A stretch of DNA of 58,978 nucleotides. Origin: Gilliamella sp. Lep-s35 (GTDB lineage: Bacteria > Pseudomonadota > Gammaproteobacteria > Enterobacterales > Orbaceae). Every line of letters begins with the position of its first letter. Position 1 is the stretch's first letter. The translations under genes were made by a program, and so were the position numbers. This document shows, piece by piece, positions 29,401 through 37,877 of the stretch. The notes beneath the pieces are model-generated. The model did not search any database, was not told the origin of the DNA, and saw nothing but the letters and a program-made list of their open reading frames with translations. The stretch covers positions 1 through 58,978 of the forward strand of contig NZ_WTEX01000015.1 in assembly GCF_009795845.1 (NCBI RefSeq). Direction: 5' to 3'.

Positions 29401-30627
29401 CCTTATGGTTCGATTTTAAGTAAAGGTGATGGCGCAGCTGTTGACGCTGGTGAAACAATTGCTAACTGGGATCCGCATACTATGCCAGTTATCTCAGAAG
29501 CAAAAGGTTTTGTCCGTTTTGTTGATATGATTGATGGTCAAACTATCACGCGTCAAACTGACGAATTAACTGGCTTATCATCTATCGTGATTTTAGATGT
29601 GGCTGAACGTACTGGTGTAGGTAAAGATTTACGTCCTGCAATCAAACTTATTGATGCTAAAGGGAACGATATTTTCCTTACTGGTACAGAAATGCTTGCA
29701 CAATACTTCTTACCTGGTAAAGCATTAGTACAGTTAGAAGATGGTGCTGAAATCAATATCGGTGATACACTTGCTCGTATTCCACAAGCATCTGTTGGTA
29801 CCAAAGATATTACCGGTGGTTTACCACGTGTTGCTGACTTATTTGAAGCACGCAAACCGAAAGAATCGGCTATCTTGGCTGAAATTGACGGTATTATTTC
29901 ATTTGGTAAAGAGACCAAAGGTAAACGTCGCTTAATTATTACTCCATTAGATGGCAGTGAACCATATGAAGAGATGATTCCAAAATGGCGTCAACTTAAC
30001 GTATTTGAAGGTGAACAAGTTGGTCGTGGTGATGTAATTTCTGACGGACCTGAATCGGCACATGACATTTTACGTCTACGTGGCGTAAATGCGGTAACAC
30101 GTTATATTGTTAACGAAGTTCAAGAAGTTTATCGTCTACAAGGTGTAAAAATCAATGATAAACACATTGAAGTTATCGTTCGTCAAATGTTACGCAAAGC
30201 AACAGTTATTCATCCTGGTGGTTCTCGTCTACTTGAAGGTGAACAGCTTGAAGTTTCTCGCTTGAAGATTATCAACCGTGAACTTGAAGCACAAGGTAAA
30301 GAGCCAATTGTTTACTTACACGACTTGCTTGGTATTACTAAAGCCTCGTTAACGACTGAATCGTTTATTTCAGCGGCTTCGTTCCAAGAAACAACTCGCG
30401 TCTTAACTGAAGCAGCGGTAGCTGGTAAAAATGATGAATTACGTGGCCTAAAAGAAAACGTGATTGTTGGTCGATTAATTCCGGCGGGTACGGGTTATGC
30501 TTACCATAAAGAGCGTTTACGTAAACGTGCAATGCCAGCAACTGATGAGATTCAAACAACAATTTCAGCAGAAGAAGCAACAGCTAACTTAGCTGAGTTA
30601 CTCAACTCTGCTGAAGAGAATCAATAG
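26410..30627 (+). CDS. rpoC: RNA polymerase beta' subunit
   Basis: The 1405-residue subunit (E. coli 1407) has a GTG start after AGGAGTC, as in E. coli. The N-terminal zinc site CLCGKYK...CEKCG (about 70-88), the catalytic NADFDGDQM with Asp460, 462 and 464, and the second zinc cluster around [17 protein letters not shown] are all present. It ends at a strong terminator that closes the rpl-rpo transcription unit. Confidence 0.98.
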   Translation: MKDLLKFLKAQTKTEDFDAIKIGLASPDMIRSWSFGEVKKPETINYRTFKPERDGLFCARIFGPVKDYECLCGKYKRLKHRGVICEKCGVEVTQAKVRRERMGHIELASPTAHIWFLKSLPSRIGLLLDMPLRDIERVLYFESFMVLDGGMTNLERGQILTEEQYLDALEEFGDEFDARMGAEAIQELLRNIDVQAECEALRDELATTNSETKRKKITKRIKIIEAFIQSENKPEWMILNVLPVLPPDLRPLVPLDGGRFATSDLNDLYRRVINRNNRLKRLLDLAAPDIIVRNEKRMLQESVDALLDNGRRGRAITGSNKRPLKSLADMIKGKQGRFRQNLLGKRVDYSGRSVITVGPYLHLHQCGLPKKMALELFKPFIYGKLERRGFATTIKAAKKMVEREDAVVWDILDEVIREHPVLLNRAPTLHRLGIQAFEPILIEGKAIQLHPLVCAAFNADFDGDQMAVHVPLTLEAQLEARALMMSTNNILSPASGEPIIVPSQDVVLGLYYMTRDKVNAKGEGMVLTGPKEAEKLYRLGLVELHAKVKVRITESQCNSVGEWEETTSLIDTTVGRAILWLIMPKGMNFSVINQPLGKKAISKILNICYRQLGMKETVILADQIMYTGFAYAARSGVSVGIDDMEIPAKKIQIINEAEIEVAEIQEQFQSGLVTAGERYNKVIDIWAAANERVAKAMMDNLSTEKVTNRDGEEEVQSSFNSIYMMADSGARGSAAQIRQLAGMRGLMAKPDGSIIETPITANFREGLNVLQYFISTHGARKGLADTALKTANSGYLTRRLVDVAQDLVVIEDDCGTLEGVVMTPVIEGGDVKEPLRERVLGRVTAEDVLKPGSADILIPRNTLLDESKCDLLEAESVDSVKVRSVVSCDTDFGVCAKCYGRDLARGHLVNKGEAIGVIAAQSIGEPGTQLTMRTFHIGGAASRAAAESSVQVKNKGSIKLTNAKFVTNPDKKLVITSRNAELTIIDELGRMKETYKVPYGSILSKGDGAAVDAGETIANWDPHTMPVISEAKGFVRFVDMIDGQTITRQTDELTGLSSIVILDVAERTGVGKDLRPAIKLIDAKGNDIFLTGTEMLAQYFLPGKALVQLEDGAEINIGDTLARIPQASVGTKDITGGLPRVADLFEARKPKESAILAEIDGIISFGKETKGKRRLIITPLDGSEPYEEMIPKWRQLNVFEGEQVGRGDVISDGPESAHDILRLRGVNAVTRYIVNEVQEVYRLQGVKINDKHIEVIVRQMLRKATVIHPGGSRLLEGEQLEVSRLKIINRELEAQGKEPIVYLHDLLGITKASLTTESFISAASFQETTRVLTEAAVAGKNDELRGLKENVIVGRLIPAGTGYAYHKERLRKRAMPATDEIQTTISAEEATANLAELLNSAEENQ

Positions 30628-30648
30628 CCTGTTAGGTTTAATTAACAA

Positions 30649-30676
30649 ATAGCACGCATGGCGTGCTATTTTTTTA
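30649..30676 (+). terminator. Rho-independent terminator of rpoBC
   Basis: ATAGCACGC (30649-30657) pairs with GCGTGCTAT (30661-30669) over an ATG triloop, followed by eight T. Confidence 0.9.
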
Positions 30677-31420
30677 TATGATGTTTAATAAACTATAGGG
30701 ATTATTTACTTTGTTTATAGCTATTTAATTAACTTAAAAAACTATCTTAATAAATATTATCTATCGACACCAAACATTTATCTGGAACATTCATTTATAA
30801 TACTCAAATCATCATAACTCATTATATAATAACAATTTTATTGAATATAAAACACGGAAACTGACAGTGTGATTTTACGTGAGTTTTGTTTTTCCTATAA
30901 AGTAATTACACAACTGTTCACTTTTTAGGTGATATTTTTTGTAAAAAATATTCAGGATTCTATACCGTCTAAAAATTAAAAAAGTCACAAGAGAGAGTCA
31001 ATTTTAATTGTTCTGTAGCATAATTTGCATATTTAAAATATATAAAACAAAAAGTTAAATAATTTGGACAGATTTTTTAAGGTTTTTTGAAGATTATTTT
31101 AATGATGAGACGTAAACAACTCGCATTTTTCTTCAATGTAGCTATTTTATAATTCAGTTAGCCCAACCACGTTTTGTGAGCAATAATAAAACAGATATGG
31201 TGATAAGAAAAGCGTTTAAAACCTAATAGTAAGAATGGAATTTTATATATAAATGATTGATTTTATTTAAAACAAGTATAAAATAAAGCATTTAAATAAA
31301 ATTAGTGGCTTTTTAATGAAATATAGCAAAGCATAAGTGTGTAAAGGTTTTTATATCCCTTGGCTGGGACATCATTTTTTTGAAATATTCATAAAATAAA
31401 CAATAATATGAGGCGTACTG
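30677..31420. other. Gene-free 744 bp upstream of lemA
   Basis: I see no coding frame, tRNA or convincing small RNA. The stretch is strongly AT-rich. It includes an A/T-only dyad, ATATTTTTT (30932-30940) and AAAAAATAT (30943-30951), with only GT between the arms. Such sequence could be a curved, nucleoid-protein-bound segment or hold the lemA promoter; TATAAAAT near 31279 is a possible -10 region. Nothing firm can be called. Confidence 0.3.
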
Positions 31421-32017
31421 ATGAAAATCAAATCGTTATTAATCATTGTAGTGTTAGTTGTTATTGGGGCATTTATCTATTTTACAAGTTATAATGGCAT
31501 CCAAACGAAGGACGAAAACGTGGCTGCAGCGTGGTCTGAAGTACTCAATCAATATAAACGTCGGACTGATTTAGTTCCTAATTTAGTTAATACCGTAAAA
31601 GGTTATGCCATACACGAAAAAAACGTTTTAACCCAAGTAACTGAAGCTAGAGCAAAAGTCGGATCGATTCAGATTAATGCTGATCAGCTAACCGACACAG
31701 CTTTATTCTCAAAATTCCAACAAGCACAATCAGAATTGAGTTCAGCATTAAGTCGCTTAATTGCAGTCAGTGAAAGCTATCCAGACCTAAAAGCTAACAC
31801 CCTGTATCAAGATTTAATGAGTCAGCTTGAAGGTACTGAAAATCGTATCACTGTTGCGCGCGGGCGATATATCGAAGCAGTGCAAACATTTAATATCTAT
31901 ATCCGTAAGTTACCGACTAAATGGGTTGCTGATAGCTTAGGAAAACAACCAAAACAACAATTTACGGTTGACGATGAAAAGCAAATGTCTAATCCACCCG
32001 CAGTAGATTTTGGTTAA
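31421..32017 (+). CDS. lemA: LemA-family protein
   Basis: The 198-residue protein has one N-terminal membrane span (SLLIIVVLVVIGAFIYFTSY) followed by the LemA helical domain: AAWSEVLNQYKRRTDLVPNLVNTVKGY, then VTEARAKVG and FQQAQSELSSALSRLIAVSE. The biochemical role of LemA is not known. LemA genes are commonly paired with TPM-domain (YgcG-type) genes, as here, and the pair is thought to act at the membrane. The first TPM gene starts eight bases after the stop. Confidence 0.88.
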   Translation: MKIKSLLIIVVLVVIGAFIYFTSYNGIQTKDENVAAAWSEVLNQYKRRTDLVPNLVNTVKGYAIHEKNVLTQVTEARAKVGSIQINADQLTDTALFSKFQQAQSELSSALSRLIAVSESYPDLKANTLYQDLMSQLEGTENRITVARGRYIEAVQTFNIYIRKLPTKWVADSLGKQPKQQFTVDDEKQMSNPPAVDFG

Positions 32018-32025
32018 TTATTATC

Positions 32026-32949
32026 GTGAAAAGATATTTTCTATATAGTGTATTATTTATGATCAGTTGGTTCAGTTATGGGCTGACTGACATCCCCCAA
32101 TTTTCCCATCGAGTCATTGACACGACCAAAACCTTAACTGACTCACAAAAAAACGCATTAGAAGCAAGCTTAATTGACTTTGAAAAAACAAGATCAGATG
32201 GAGCACAAATAGCTGTTTTAATGATAACAAAACTTGACAACGAAACTGTGGAACACTACGCAAATAGAGTGTTTAACCAATGGGGAATTGGAAAAAAAGG
32301 GCAGGATAATGGCATCTTATTATTGATTGTAAAAGACGATAAACAGATGCGCATTGAGGTGGGGTATGGGCTTGAAGGCATTGTTACCGATTTGGTGGCG
32401 AGTCGTATTATTCGCGAACAATTAGCCCCACAATTTAAGCAAAATGACTATTATCAGGGTATTATTGATGCAATTTCGGTATTAAAAGGTGTCATAATAG
32501 GTAATGATGTTAATCTAGAGCGGCAAACCCAGAATAATCATAGAATTGGCTTAAGTGACATGTTAGATATGATGTTTAACTGGATTATTCAACAAAGCTG
32601 GAAAGTATTTTCTTTTTTTGTTTGTTTAGTCTTCACGGTTAAATTCGAAAAAAATGTATTTAAACGCACTATCATCACATCACTATCAAATAGTTTGTTT
32701 ATCCTTATTGTAATTTGGTGTGTTCACGGTTTTAGTTATTTATATATGACCGATGTAGTTTTTATTTTGGGTATAAACTATGTGTTTGCTAACTTGTTAT
32801 TCATAGCTATCAGTAGTAAAAAAGGCATAACAAGAATTAGTAGCAGGAGTGGCAGTAGCAGTCGATCCTCATATAGCCATTCTAGCAGAAGTTCCCTAGG
32901 CGGAGGTGGGGGCCGCAGTGGCGGCGGTGGCGCTTCCGGCAGTTGGTAA
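32026..32949 (+). CDS. TPM-domain (YgcG-like) membrane protein, copy 1
   Basis: The 307-residue protein has a signal peptide (FLYSVLFMISWFSYG), a TPM domain (about 25-145; FSHRVIDTTKTLTDSQKNAL, MRIEVGYGLEGIVTDLVASR), hydrophobic spans in the 190-265 region and a Gly-rich tail GGGGGRSGGGGASGSW typical of the family. The GTG start aligns with the ATG starts of copies 2 and 3. TPM proteins face the periplasm and bind divalent metals; some have weak phosphatase activity. It probably shares a transcript with lemA. Confidence 0.85.
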   Translation: MKRYFLYSVLFMISWFSYGLTDIPQFSHRVIDTTKTLTDSQKNALEASLIDFEKTRSDGAQIAVLMITKLDNETVEHYANRVFNQWGIGKKGQDNGILLLIVKDDKQMRIEVGYGLEGIVTDLVASRIIREQLAPQFKQNDYYQGIIDAISVLKGVIIGNDVNLERQTQNNHRIGLSDMLDMMFNWIIQQSWKVFSFFVCLVFTVKFEKNVFKRTIITSLSNSLFILIVIWCVHGFSYLYMTDVVFILGINYVFANLLFIAISSKKGITRISSRSGSSSRSSYSHSSRSSLGGGGGRSGGGGASGSW

Positions 32950-33254
32950 ATTAATTAACAAAAATTAAATGCAATACAGACAATAAATAGTTATTTATTG
33001 TTAATTGAAAAGGCAAAATTTTATTCACAATTGTTAATCATAGGTATGAAATCTAATGAAAAGATATTTTCTAGTTAGCTTATTGTTAATGTTCAGTTGG
33101 TTCAGTTATGGGATGACTGACATCCCCCAATTTTCTCATCGTGTCATTGACACGACCAAAACCTTAACTGAATCACAAAAAAACGCATTAGAAGCAAGCT
33201 TAATTGACTTTGAAAAACCAAGATCAGATGGAGCACAAATAGCTGTTTTAATGA
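32905..33254 (+). repeat. Direct repeat, unit 1 (TPM tail, spacer, TPM start)
   Basis: The last codons of copy 1, the 106-base spacer (32950-33055) and about the first 200 bases of copy 2 recur almost unchanged 976 bases downstream. The two spacers look identical. Only a few substitutions separate the coding parts, so the duplication is recent or kept uniform by gene conversion. Confidence 0.85.
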
Positions 33255-33925
33255 TAGCAAAACTTGACAACGAAACCGTGGAACACTACGCAAATAGAGT
33301 GTTTAACCAATGGGGAATTGGAAAAAAAGGGCAGGATAATGGCATCTTATTATTGATTGTAAAAGACGATAAGCGGATGCGCATTGAGGTGGGGTATGGG
33401 CTTGAAGGCATTGTTACCGATTTAGTGGCGAGTCGTATTATTCGCGAACAATTAGCCCCACAATTTAAGCAAGGAAACTTTAACAATGGGATTAGTAACG
33501 CAATAGCTGCTTTAGCTGTCGCATTGACGACATCTCACCAAACAACCGAATCATTGCAATCGTTATCCCAAACGCAAATCTATAATAAGCAACAAGCCGA
33601 TCTTGGGCAAATACCAACTAATCAAGATTTTTTTCCATATTTTTTTCTATTGATCATACTATCACCGCTTATTAGCATCGCTATTTCATGGTTTACCGCT
33701 AAACGTTTTGCTAAACGGGTTTTGGGTTCTGATTCGTTAAATAGTGTTTTTAGCGTACTTATTTATTATTTACTTACTAAAGATAGACGTTTTAAAACGA
33801 ATAAATCTAGCCGATGGAATGACGATTATAATGACCGAGATCGTTCATCCAATAATAATTCAGACCGTTTTCGTGGTGGTGGTGGGGGCCGCAGTGGCGG
33901 CGGTGGCGCTTCCGGCAGTTGGTAA
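33056..33925 (+). CDS. TPM-domain (YgcG-like) membrane protein, copy 2
   Basis: The 289-residue paralogue shares nearly all of its first 139 residues with copy 1 and then diverges completely. Its middle is a Gln/Thr-rich periplasmic segment (HQTTESLQSLSQTQIYNKQ) and a span (FFPYFFLLIILSPLISIAIS), followed by a charged RWNDDYNDRDRSSNNNSDRF stretch before the same Gly-rich RSGGGGASGSW tail. Signal peptide and TPM domain are as in copy 1. The first ATG is preceded by a weak AGGT site within the repeated spacer. Confidence 0.85.
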   Translation: MKRYFLVSLLLMFSWFSYGMTDIPQFSHRVIDTTKTLTESQKNALEASLIDFEKPRSDGAQIAVLMIAKLDNETVEHYANRVFNQWGIGKKGQDNGILLLIVKDDKRMRIEVGYGLEGIVTDLVASRIIREQLAPQFKQGNFNNGISNAIAALAVALTTSHQTTESLQSLSQTQIYNKQQADLGQIPTNQDFFPYFFLLIILSPLISIAISWFTAKRFAKRVLGSDSLNSVFSVLIYYLLTKDRRFKTNKSSRWNDDYNDRDRSSNNNSDRFRGGGGGRSGGGGASGSW

Positions 33926-34230
33926 ATTAATTAACAAAAATTAAATGCAATACAGACAATAAATAGTTATTTATTGTTAATTGAAAAGGCAAAATTTTAT
34001 TCACAATTGTTAATCATAGGTATGAAATCTAATGAAAAGATGTTTTCTAGTTAGCTTATTGTTAATGTTCAGTTGGTTCAGTTATGGGCTGACTGACATC
34101 CCCCAATTTTCCCATCGAGTCATTGACACGACCAAAACCTTAACTGAATCACAAAAAAACGCATTAGAAGCAAGCTTAATTGACTTTGAAAAACCAAGAT
34201 CAGATGGAGCACAAATAGCTGTTTTAATGC
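33881..34230 (+). repeat. Direct repeat, unit 2 (TPM tail, spacer, TPM start)
   Basis: This is the second occurrence of the unit at 32905-33254: the end of copy 2, the same 106-base spacer (33926-34031) and the first 200 bases of copy 3. Recombination between the units would delete or amplify one whole TPM gene in frame with its signals. Confidence 0.85.
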
Positions 34231-34943
34231 TCTCTAAACTTGATAATGAAACCGTAGAGCAATACGCAGATAGAGTCTTTATTCAATGGAAAATCGGTCG
34301 AAAAGGACAAGACAATGGTATTTTATTACTTATTGTTAAAGATGACAAACGCATGCGCATTGAAGTGGGCTATGGGCTTGAAGGAACTATTACCGACCTA
34401 GTTGCCAGTAAAATTATTCGTGAACAATTGGCACCACAGTTTCAGCAAAATAACTATTATCAAGGTATTGATAATGCCTTATCTGTGCTGAAACAAAAAA
34501 TCGATAATCCTGCCCTGAAATGTGAAGATAATGAACAAGGCCTTAACCTTAACCTGTTATTTTCAGAAGATTTTACTTCTATGTTGAGTAAGTATGCGCT
34601 GGTGTCATTTCTTATTTGTTTTGTACTTGCCAAATTATTGTATCGTAAAGATAAAAGCAAACAATGTTTACGTACAGGTTTATTTAACGCATTATCTGTT
34701 ACTGGATTCACCCTTTGGCATGTGCAATATATATTTGAGATAGCATTTTTGATGTATGTTATAATGTTTGTCGTATTTACTTTGAGTACCATGGTTAGCG
34801 GCTTTTTAACTCCCGGAGCTGGCGGAAGAGGAGGAAATAGTCGCGGAGGAAGTGGCGGTTTTGGTGGTTCTAGCAGTGGCGGCGGCTTTAGCGGCGGCGG
34901 TGGAGGCCGCAGTGGTGGCGGTGGTGCCTCAGGTAGCTGGTAA
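34032..34943 (+). CDS. TPM-domain (YgcG-like) membrane protein, copy 3
   Basis: The 303-residue paralogue is almost identical to copy 2 for the first 66 codons. Beyond that the DNA drifts (ctctctaaacttgataatg against atagcaaaacttgacaacg) while the protein stays similar to residue 145. The middle resembles copy 1 (QNNYYQGIDNALSVLK) and holds spans SFLICFVLAKLLY and AFLMYVIMFVVFTLSTMV. The tail is an extended Gly/Ser run ending GGGGASGSW. Last gene of the lemA-TPM run. Confidence 0.85.
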   Translation: MKRCFLVSLLLMFSWFSYGLTDIPQFSHRVIDTTKTLTESQKNALEASLIDFEKPRSDGAQIAVLMLSKLDNETVEQYADRVFIQWKIGRKGQDNGILLLIVKDDKRMRIEVGYGLEGTITDLVASKIIREQLAPQFQQNNYYQGIDNALSVLKQKIDNPALKCEDNEQGLNLNLLFSEDFTSMLSKYALVSFLICFVLAKLLYRKDKSKQCLRTGLFNALSVTGFTLWHVQYIFEIAFLMYVIMFVVFTLSTMVSGFLTPGAGGRGGNSRGGSGGFGGSSSGGGFSGGGGGRSGGGGASGSW

Positions 34944-35328
34944 TATAATTAATCCCACCAAAAACATTAAATATCAATGGTTAAAAATCAGTCAGAAAGA
35001 GCATTGGTTTTATTGAATTTTTTTTGATTGATTTTTAGGCGTTTTAATAGAAGTGTAAATGGATTTTTCTTGTCTATCTTAGATTGAACGTTTTTAATGG
35101 AAAAATAAATTTAACTTATTTTATGATCTAACTCACAAAATTGAACATAAATTCAATTTGTAAATTATCAATTTAAGAATAATAACATCTGACTATTACT
35201 GTATTTAGCTCATCTTATAACAAATTTCCTGTTACTGCAGGAAAAAGTCTCTATCCACATTAAGTTTTATTTGCATTAGGCTTAAATCATCTAATCCCCC
35301 TTAGCAAAATAAGAGATCTGTATTAGTT
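34944..35328. other. 385 bp regulatory region before the EF_0829-type cluster
   Basis: The stretch has no gene. It holds a CRP-like site (35122-35137), an overlapping-edge dyad AAATTGAA/TTCAATTT (35138-35145 and 35152-35159) and a second dyad TTTCCTG/CAGGAAA (35225-35231 and 35238-35244). The dyads are plausible operators for the PRD-type activator encoded at the end of the cluster. No clear -35/-10 pair and no -24/-12 sigma-54 element is obvious. Confidence 0.5.
35122..35137 (+). promoter_or_regulatory. CRP-like binding site
   Basis: TATGA-N6-TCACA matches the CRP half-site pattern TGTGA-N6-TCACA at nine of ten positions. It is about 190 bases before the first gene of the catabolic cluster and suggests carbon-catabolite control. 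Confidence 0.5.
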
Positions 35329-35658
35329 ATGACCGAAATACAATTTTGTATGATCGAAGATAGCCTTGATCCTGAACGTGTTACCGAACAAACCATTGAC
35401 ATTATTAATGGTTGGTTAGTTCAGCACCAAATTACCCAAAATGATATGCAAAAAGCAATGTTACTATCACATGTAAAAGCGATGGTAACACGTGCTAAAA
35501 CCTTAGAAAAATTACCAGAAGTTGATCCAACTTTATTTGAGGAGCTGTCAGAAGAGTCCTTAGATCTAGCACGGAAAACAGTAAGCTTATTTAATAGTTT
35601 ACCAATGGAAGAAGCTTATTTATTAGCGGTACATTATGAAGTGGCTAAAGCAAATTAA
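35329..35658 (+). CDS. Small PRD-like protein, EF_0829/AHA_3910-type
   Basis: The 109-residue soluble, helical protein begins MTEIQFCMIEDSLDPERVTE. It has conserved histidines at LLSHVKAM and at the C-terminal LLAVHYEVAK, the pattern of a PTS regulation domain (PRD), where HPr or EII components phosphorylate His. It has no DNA-binding part. I match it to the small PRD member that opens the Enterococcus/Aeromonas cluster EF_0829-EF_0839. It may act as a phosphorylation-dependent modulator, but the actual role is unknown. It lies 47 bases before the SFCGS gene. Confidence 0.75.
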   Translation: MTEIQFCMIEDSLDPERVTEQTIDIINGWLVQHQITQNDMQKAMLLSHVKAMVTRAKTLEKLPEVDPTLFEELSEESLDLARKTVSLFNSLPMEEAYLLAVHYEVAKAN

Positions 35659-35705
35659 AACAAATACGAGATATTCTAAAATGAAAATTAAATAGGAGAA
35701 ATATT

Positions 35706-36071
35706 ATGACTGAAGTAGTTATTGTCATTGGCGATAGAATGGGAAAAGGGCAGAAAATCGCAGATGGCATTAATTCTGTGGAAGGATGCCGGGCAATTGT
35801 TATTCCTGGTATGGCAGCGGATATGAAATTGGGCGATGTGATGAATAAAGAAAATGCCGATTTAGGGCTTTCTTTTTGTGGTAGTGGAGGCGCTGGTGCG
35901 ATTACAGCACAAAATAAATATGGTTATCCACAACGTCATGGTATGCGTTCTATCGAAGAAGGTGAAACGGCAATTAATGAGGGATGTAAAGTGCTAGGTT
36001 TTGGTTTTATGGATACACAAGAGCTTGGGGAACGTGTTGCCAAAGCGTTTTTGAGAAAATATCCACGTTGA
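35706..36071 (+). CDS. Glycine-rich SFCGS-family protein (EF_0830-type)
   Basis: The 121-residue protein has the diagnostic motif LSFCGSGGAGAIT (about residues 57-69) and an N-terminal strand/loop TEVVIVIGDRMGKGQKIADG. No signal peptide or span is seen, so it is cytoplasmic. Family function is not established. The exposed Cys in a small-residue loop after a beta strand is reminiscent of PTS EIIB phosphocysteine sites, but that is my inference. It is followed by DUF4312, DUF4311 and DUF4310 genes in the fixed order of this cluster. Confidence 0.85.
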   Translation: MTEVVIVIGDRMGKGQKIADGINSVEGCRAIVIPGMAADMKLGDVMNKENADLGLSFCGSGGAGAITAQNKYGYPQRHGMRSIEEGETAINEGCKVLGFGFMDTQELGERVAKAFLRKYPR

Positions 36072-36088
36072 TAAGATGGAAGATCAGA

Positions 36089-36385
36089 ATGAAAAAAAAT
36101 CAACAGATGGTCGTAAAAGTAAAAGGTCATGGTGATTCTAAGCAAAGAGCATTTGCTACAGCGTTAAGCCAGGTTCAAAAAGAGGTGCTTAAAAATACAC
36201 ATAATATTATGTTACGTATTGAACCGATTGATATTCAGGTTGTATCAGCGATAGCAAAGATAACCACTGAACGGTTTTTGTTTGTTTTCTTACCAAGGAA
36301 AAAAACACTTTATGAAGTTACGCTCGACGTATCTGTTGATATCAGTTTTATTGATCTAAATGAAATTGAATTTAGCGCTAAATAA
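36089..36385 (+). CDS. DUF4312-family protein (EF_0831-type)
   Basis: The 98-residue soluble protein starts MKKNQQMVVKVKGHGDSKQ. It has alternating strands and helices, ending in a hydrophobic and polar sheet (TLYEVTLDVSVDISFIDLNE). I chose the ATG at 36089, preceded by GGAAGA, over the TTG at 36068 inside the previous gene's end. The family is known only by its place in these clusters. It may be a soluble partner of the membrane pair that follows. Confidence 0.8.
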   Translation: MKKNQQMVVKVKGHGDSKQRAFATALSQVQKEVLKNTHNIMLRIEPIDIQVVSAIAKITTERFLFVFLPRKKTLYEVTLDVSVDISFIDLNEIEFSAK

Positions 36386-36405
36386 CATAACGGAAAAGGA
36401 AAGTT

Positions 36406-37158
36406 ATGGAAATTTTAATTATTGCATTGAAGTCTATTGTTATTGGTGGGCTTTGTGGTTTTGGAGTCGGTGTTGGTGCTGCTCGCATGTTTCATGCACC
36501 AACTTATCAAGGGATGGGGGCATTTCGCACTTTAGGTGAACTTAATTCTTGTGAAGGGGATCCTGCTGCGCATTTTTCTTTTGGCCTTGGATTTTTCTTT
36601 AATGCTTGGGCGTCATCGGTTGCGGCTGGATCTTTTACTCAAGATGTTGATCATCGCATTATTCCAAACTGGGGAGCAGCTTTGTTGATGGTAAAAAACC
36701 GTAATATTATCGAAACATTACATGACCCGAAAAAAATGGCATTTGTGTGCACAATTATTGGCGCGATTGTTGTGCTATTTTTGAACACCACAACTTCGGC
36801 AATCCCTGATTCGTTGAAAATTACAGCAACTAAAGTACTCGTACCAGCTGCTAATTTGCTTGTAGCAACTGTCATGCCTGTAATTTTTTGGTTAGCAGCG
36901 TTAGACGCAGGGCGAAGAAGTGGTTTTTGGGGAACACTATTTGGTGGGCTTGCACAGTTAATTATGGGCAATGCTGTACCTGGACTTGTATTAGGTATTT
37001 TGATAGGCAAAGGTGTGGATGATAGTGGTTGGAATCGTGTGATGAAGATTATGTTAGTTGCCATCATTATCCTATTTGTTATGAGTGGTTATTTCCGTGG
37101 CTTTGATATGAAGATGATTAACTCTTTTAGAGATGGTCTATCTTATTGGTTTAAATAG
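36406..37158 (+). CDS. DUF4311 membrane protein (EF_0832-type)
   Basis: This 250-residue integral membrane protein has about six spans. It contains the Gly-rich start GGLCGFGVGVGAARMFHAPTY, the loop AFRTLGELNSCEGDPAAHFS, and GNAVPGLVLGILIGKGVDD. Small-residue helix packing, an amphipathic HFSFGLGFFFNAWASS and conserved charged loops (DVDHRIIPNW) suggest a solute channel or carrier. With DUF4310 it is the likely membrane part of an uncharacterised transporter. It lies 15 bases before the DUF4310 gene. Confidence 0.85.
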   Translation: MEILIIALKSIVIGGLCGFGVGVGAARMFHAPTYQGMGAFRTLGELNSCEGDPAAHFSFGLGFFFNAWASSVAAGSFTQDVDHRIIPNWGAALLMVKNRNIIETLHDPKKMAFVCTIIGAIVVLFLNTTTSAIPDSLKITATKVLVPAANLLVATVMPVIFWLAALDAGRRSGFWGTLFGGLAQLIMGNAVPGLVLGILIGKGVDDSGWNRVMKIMLVAIIILFVMSGYFRGFDMKMINSFRDGLSYWFK

Positions 37159-37173
37159 TATAGGGAAAAAGTT

Positions 37174-37827
37174 ATGAATACAGGAACAACGATTAATAAA
37201 AGTTTTTGGTATGCCGATTGGTCATTCCCTATTATTTGTGGATTATTGTCTGCTGGGATTTTTGCAGGAACGCATACTTTTTATGTTTATGGTATTGGTG
37301 CATTTAATGAAATCGCTTTTGTCGCCATGCTTAAATCAGGAATGACAACTGGTGATTATGGTGCAGTGGCCGCTTTTGGTGCTAGCTTTTTGTTTGCACG
37401 TGTCATTGAAGGGTCGTTAGTTGGGATATTAGATATTGGTGGCGCCTTACAAACTGGTATTGGTTTAGGTGTTCCTGCACTGCTTTTAGCGGGAGGTTAC
37501 ACGTTACCTGTCGAAAACTTTGTTGCTGCATTGGCAACAGGTCTTGTTTTAGGGGGATTGATTGGGCTTATTATTATTCTTATTCGTAAATTTACGCTAA
37601 ATAGTGGCGGCGGATCAACATTTGGTGCTGATGTTATGATGGGAGCCGGTAATGCATCAGGAAGATTTTTAGGTCCAATGATTATTTTATCGGCGATGGT
37701 TGCTTCTATTCCAATTGGTATTGGTTCATTACTTGGTGCGCTCATCTTTTATGTATGGAAAAAACCGATCACTGGTGGTGCTATTTTAGGCGCTATGATT
37801 TTTGGTGGAATCTTCCCAATTGTGTAA
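37174..37827 (+). CDS. DUF4310 membrane protein (EF_0833-type)
   Basis: The 217-residue membrane protein has about six spans with Gly/Ala-rich helices (FGASFLFARVIEGSLVGILD, LGVPALLLAGGY). Its polar loop LNSGGGSTFGADVMMGAGNA is conserved in this family. It is the constant partner of DUF4311. Together they replace the mannose-type EIIC/EIID that Salmonella uses beside its dgaE and dgaF genes. The last gene of the predicted transport part; 50 bases separate it from the amidohydrolase. Confidence 0.85.
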   Translation: MNTGTTINKSFWYADWSFPIICGLLSAGIFAGTHTFYVYGIGAFNEIAFVAMLKSGMTTGDYGAVAAFGASFLFARVIEGSLVGILDIGGALQTGIGLGVPALLLAGGYTLPVENFVAALATGLVLGGLIGLIIILIRKFTLNSGGGSTFGADVMMGAGNASGRFLGPMIILSAMVASIPIGIGSLLGALIFYVWKKPITGGAILGAMIFGGIFPIV

Positions 37828-37877
37828 TTTTAATACTCCTTTGTTATTGCCTAGATTAAGTGGGTTTGGATTTAATT

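Noticed and set aside
35000-35328. Sigma-54 promoter for the EF_0829-type cluster
   Set aside because: Salmonella dga genes use a sigma-54 activator, but no GG-N10-GC element is evident here and the local regulator is not of the LevR type.
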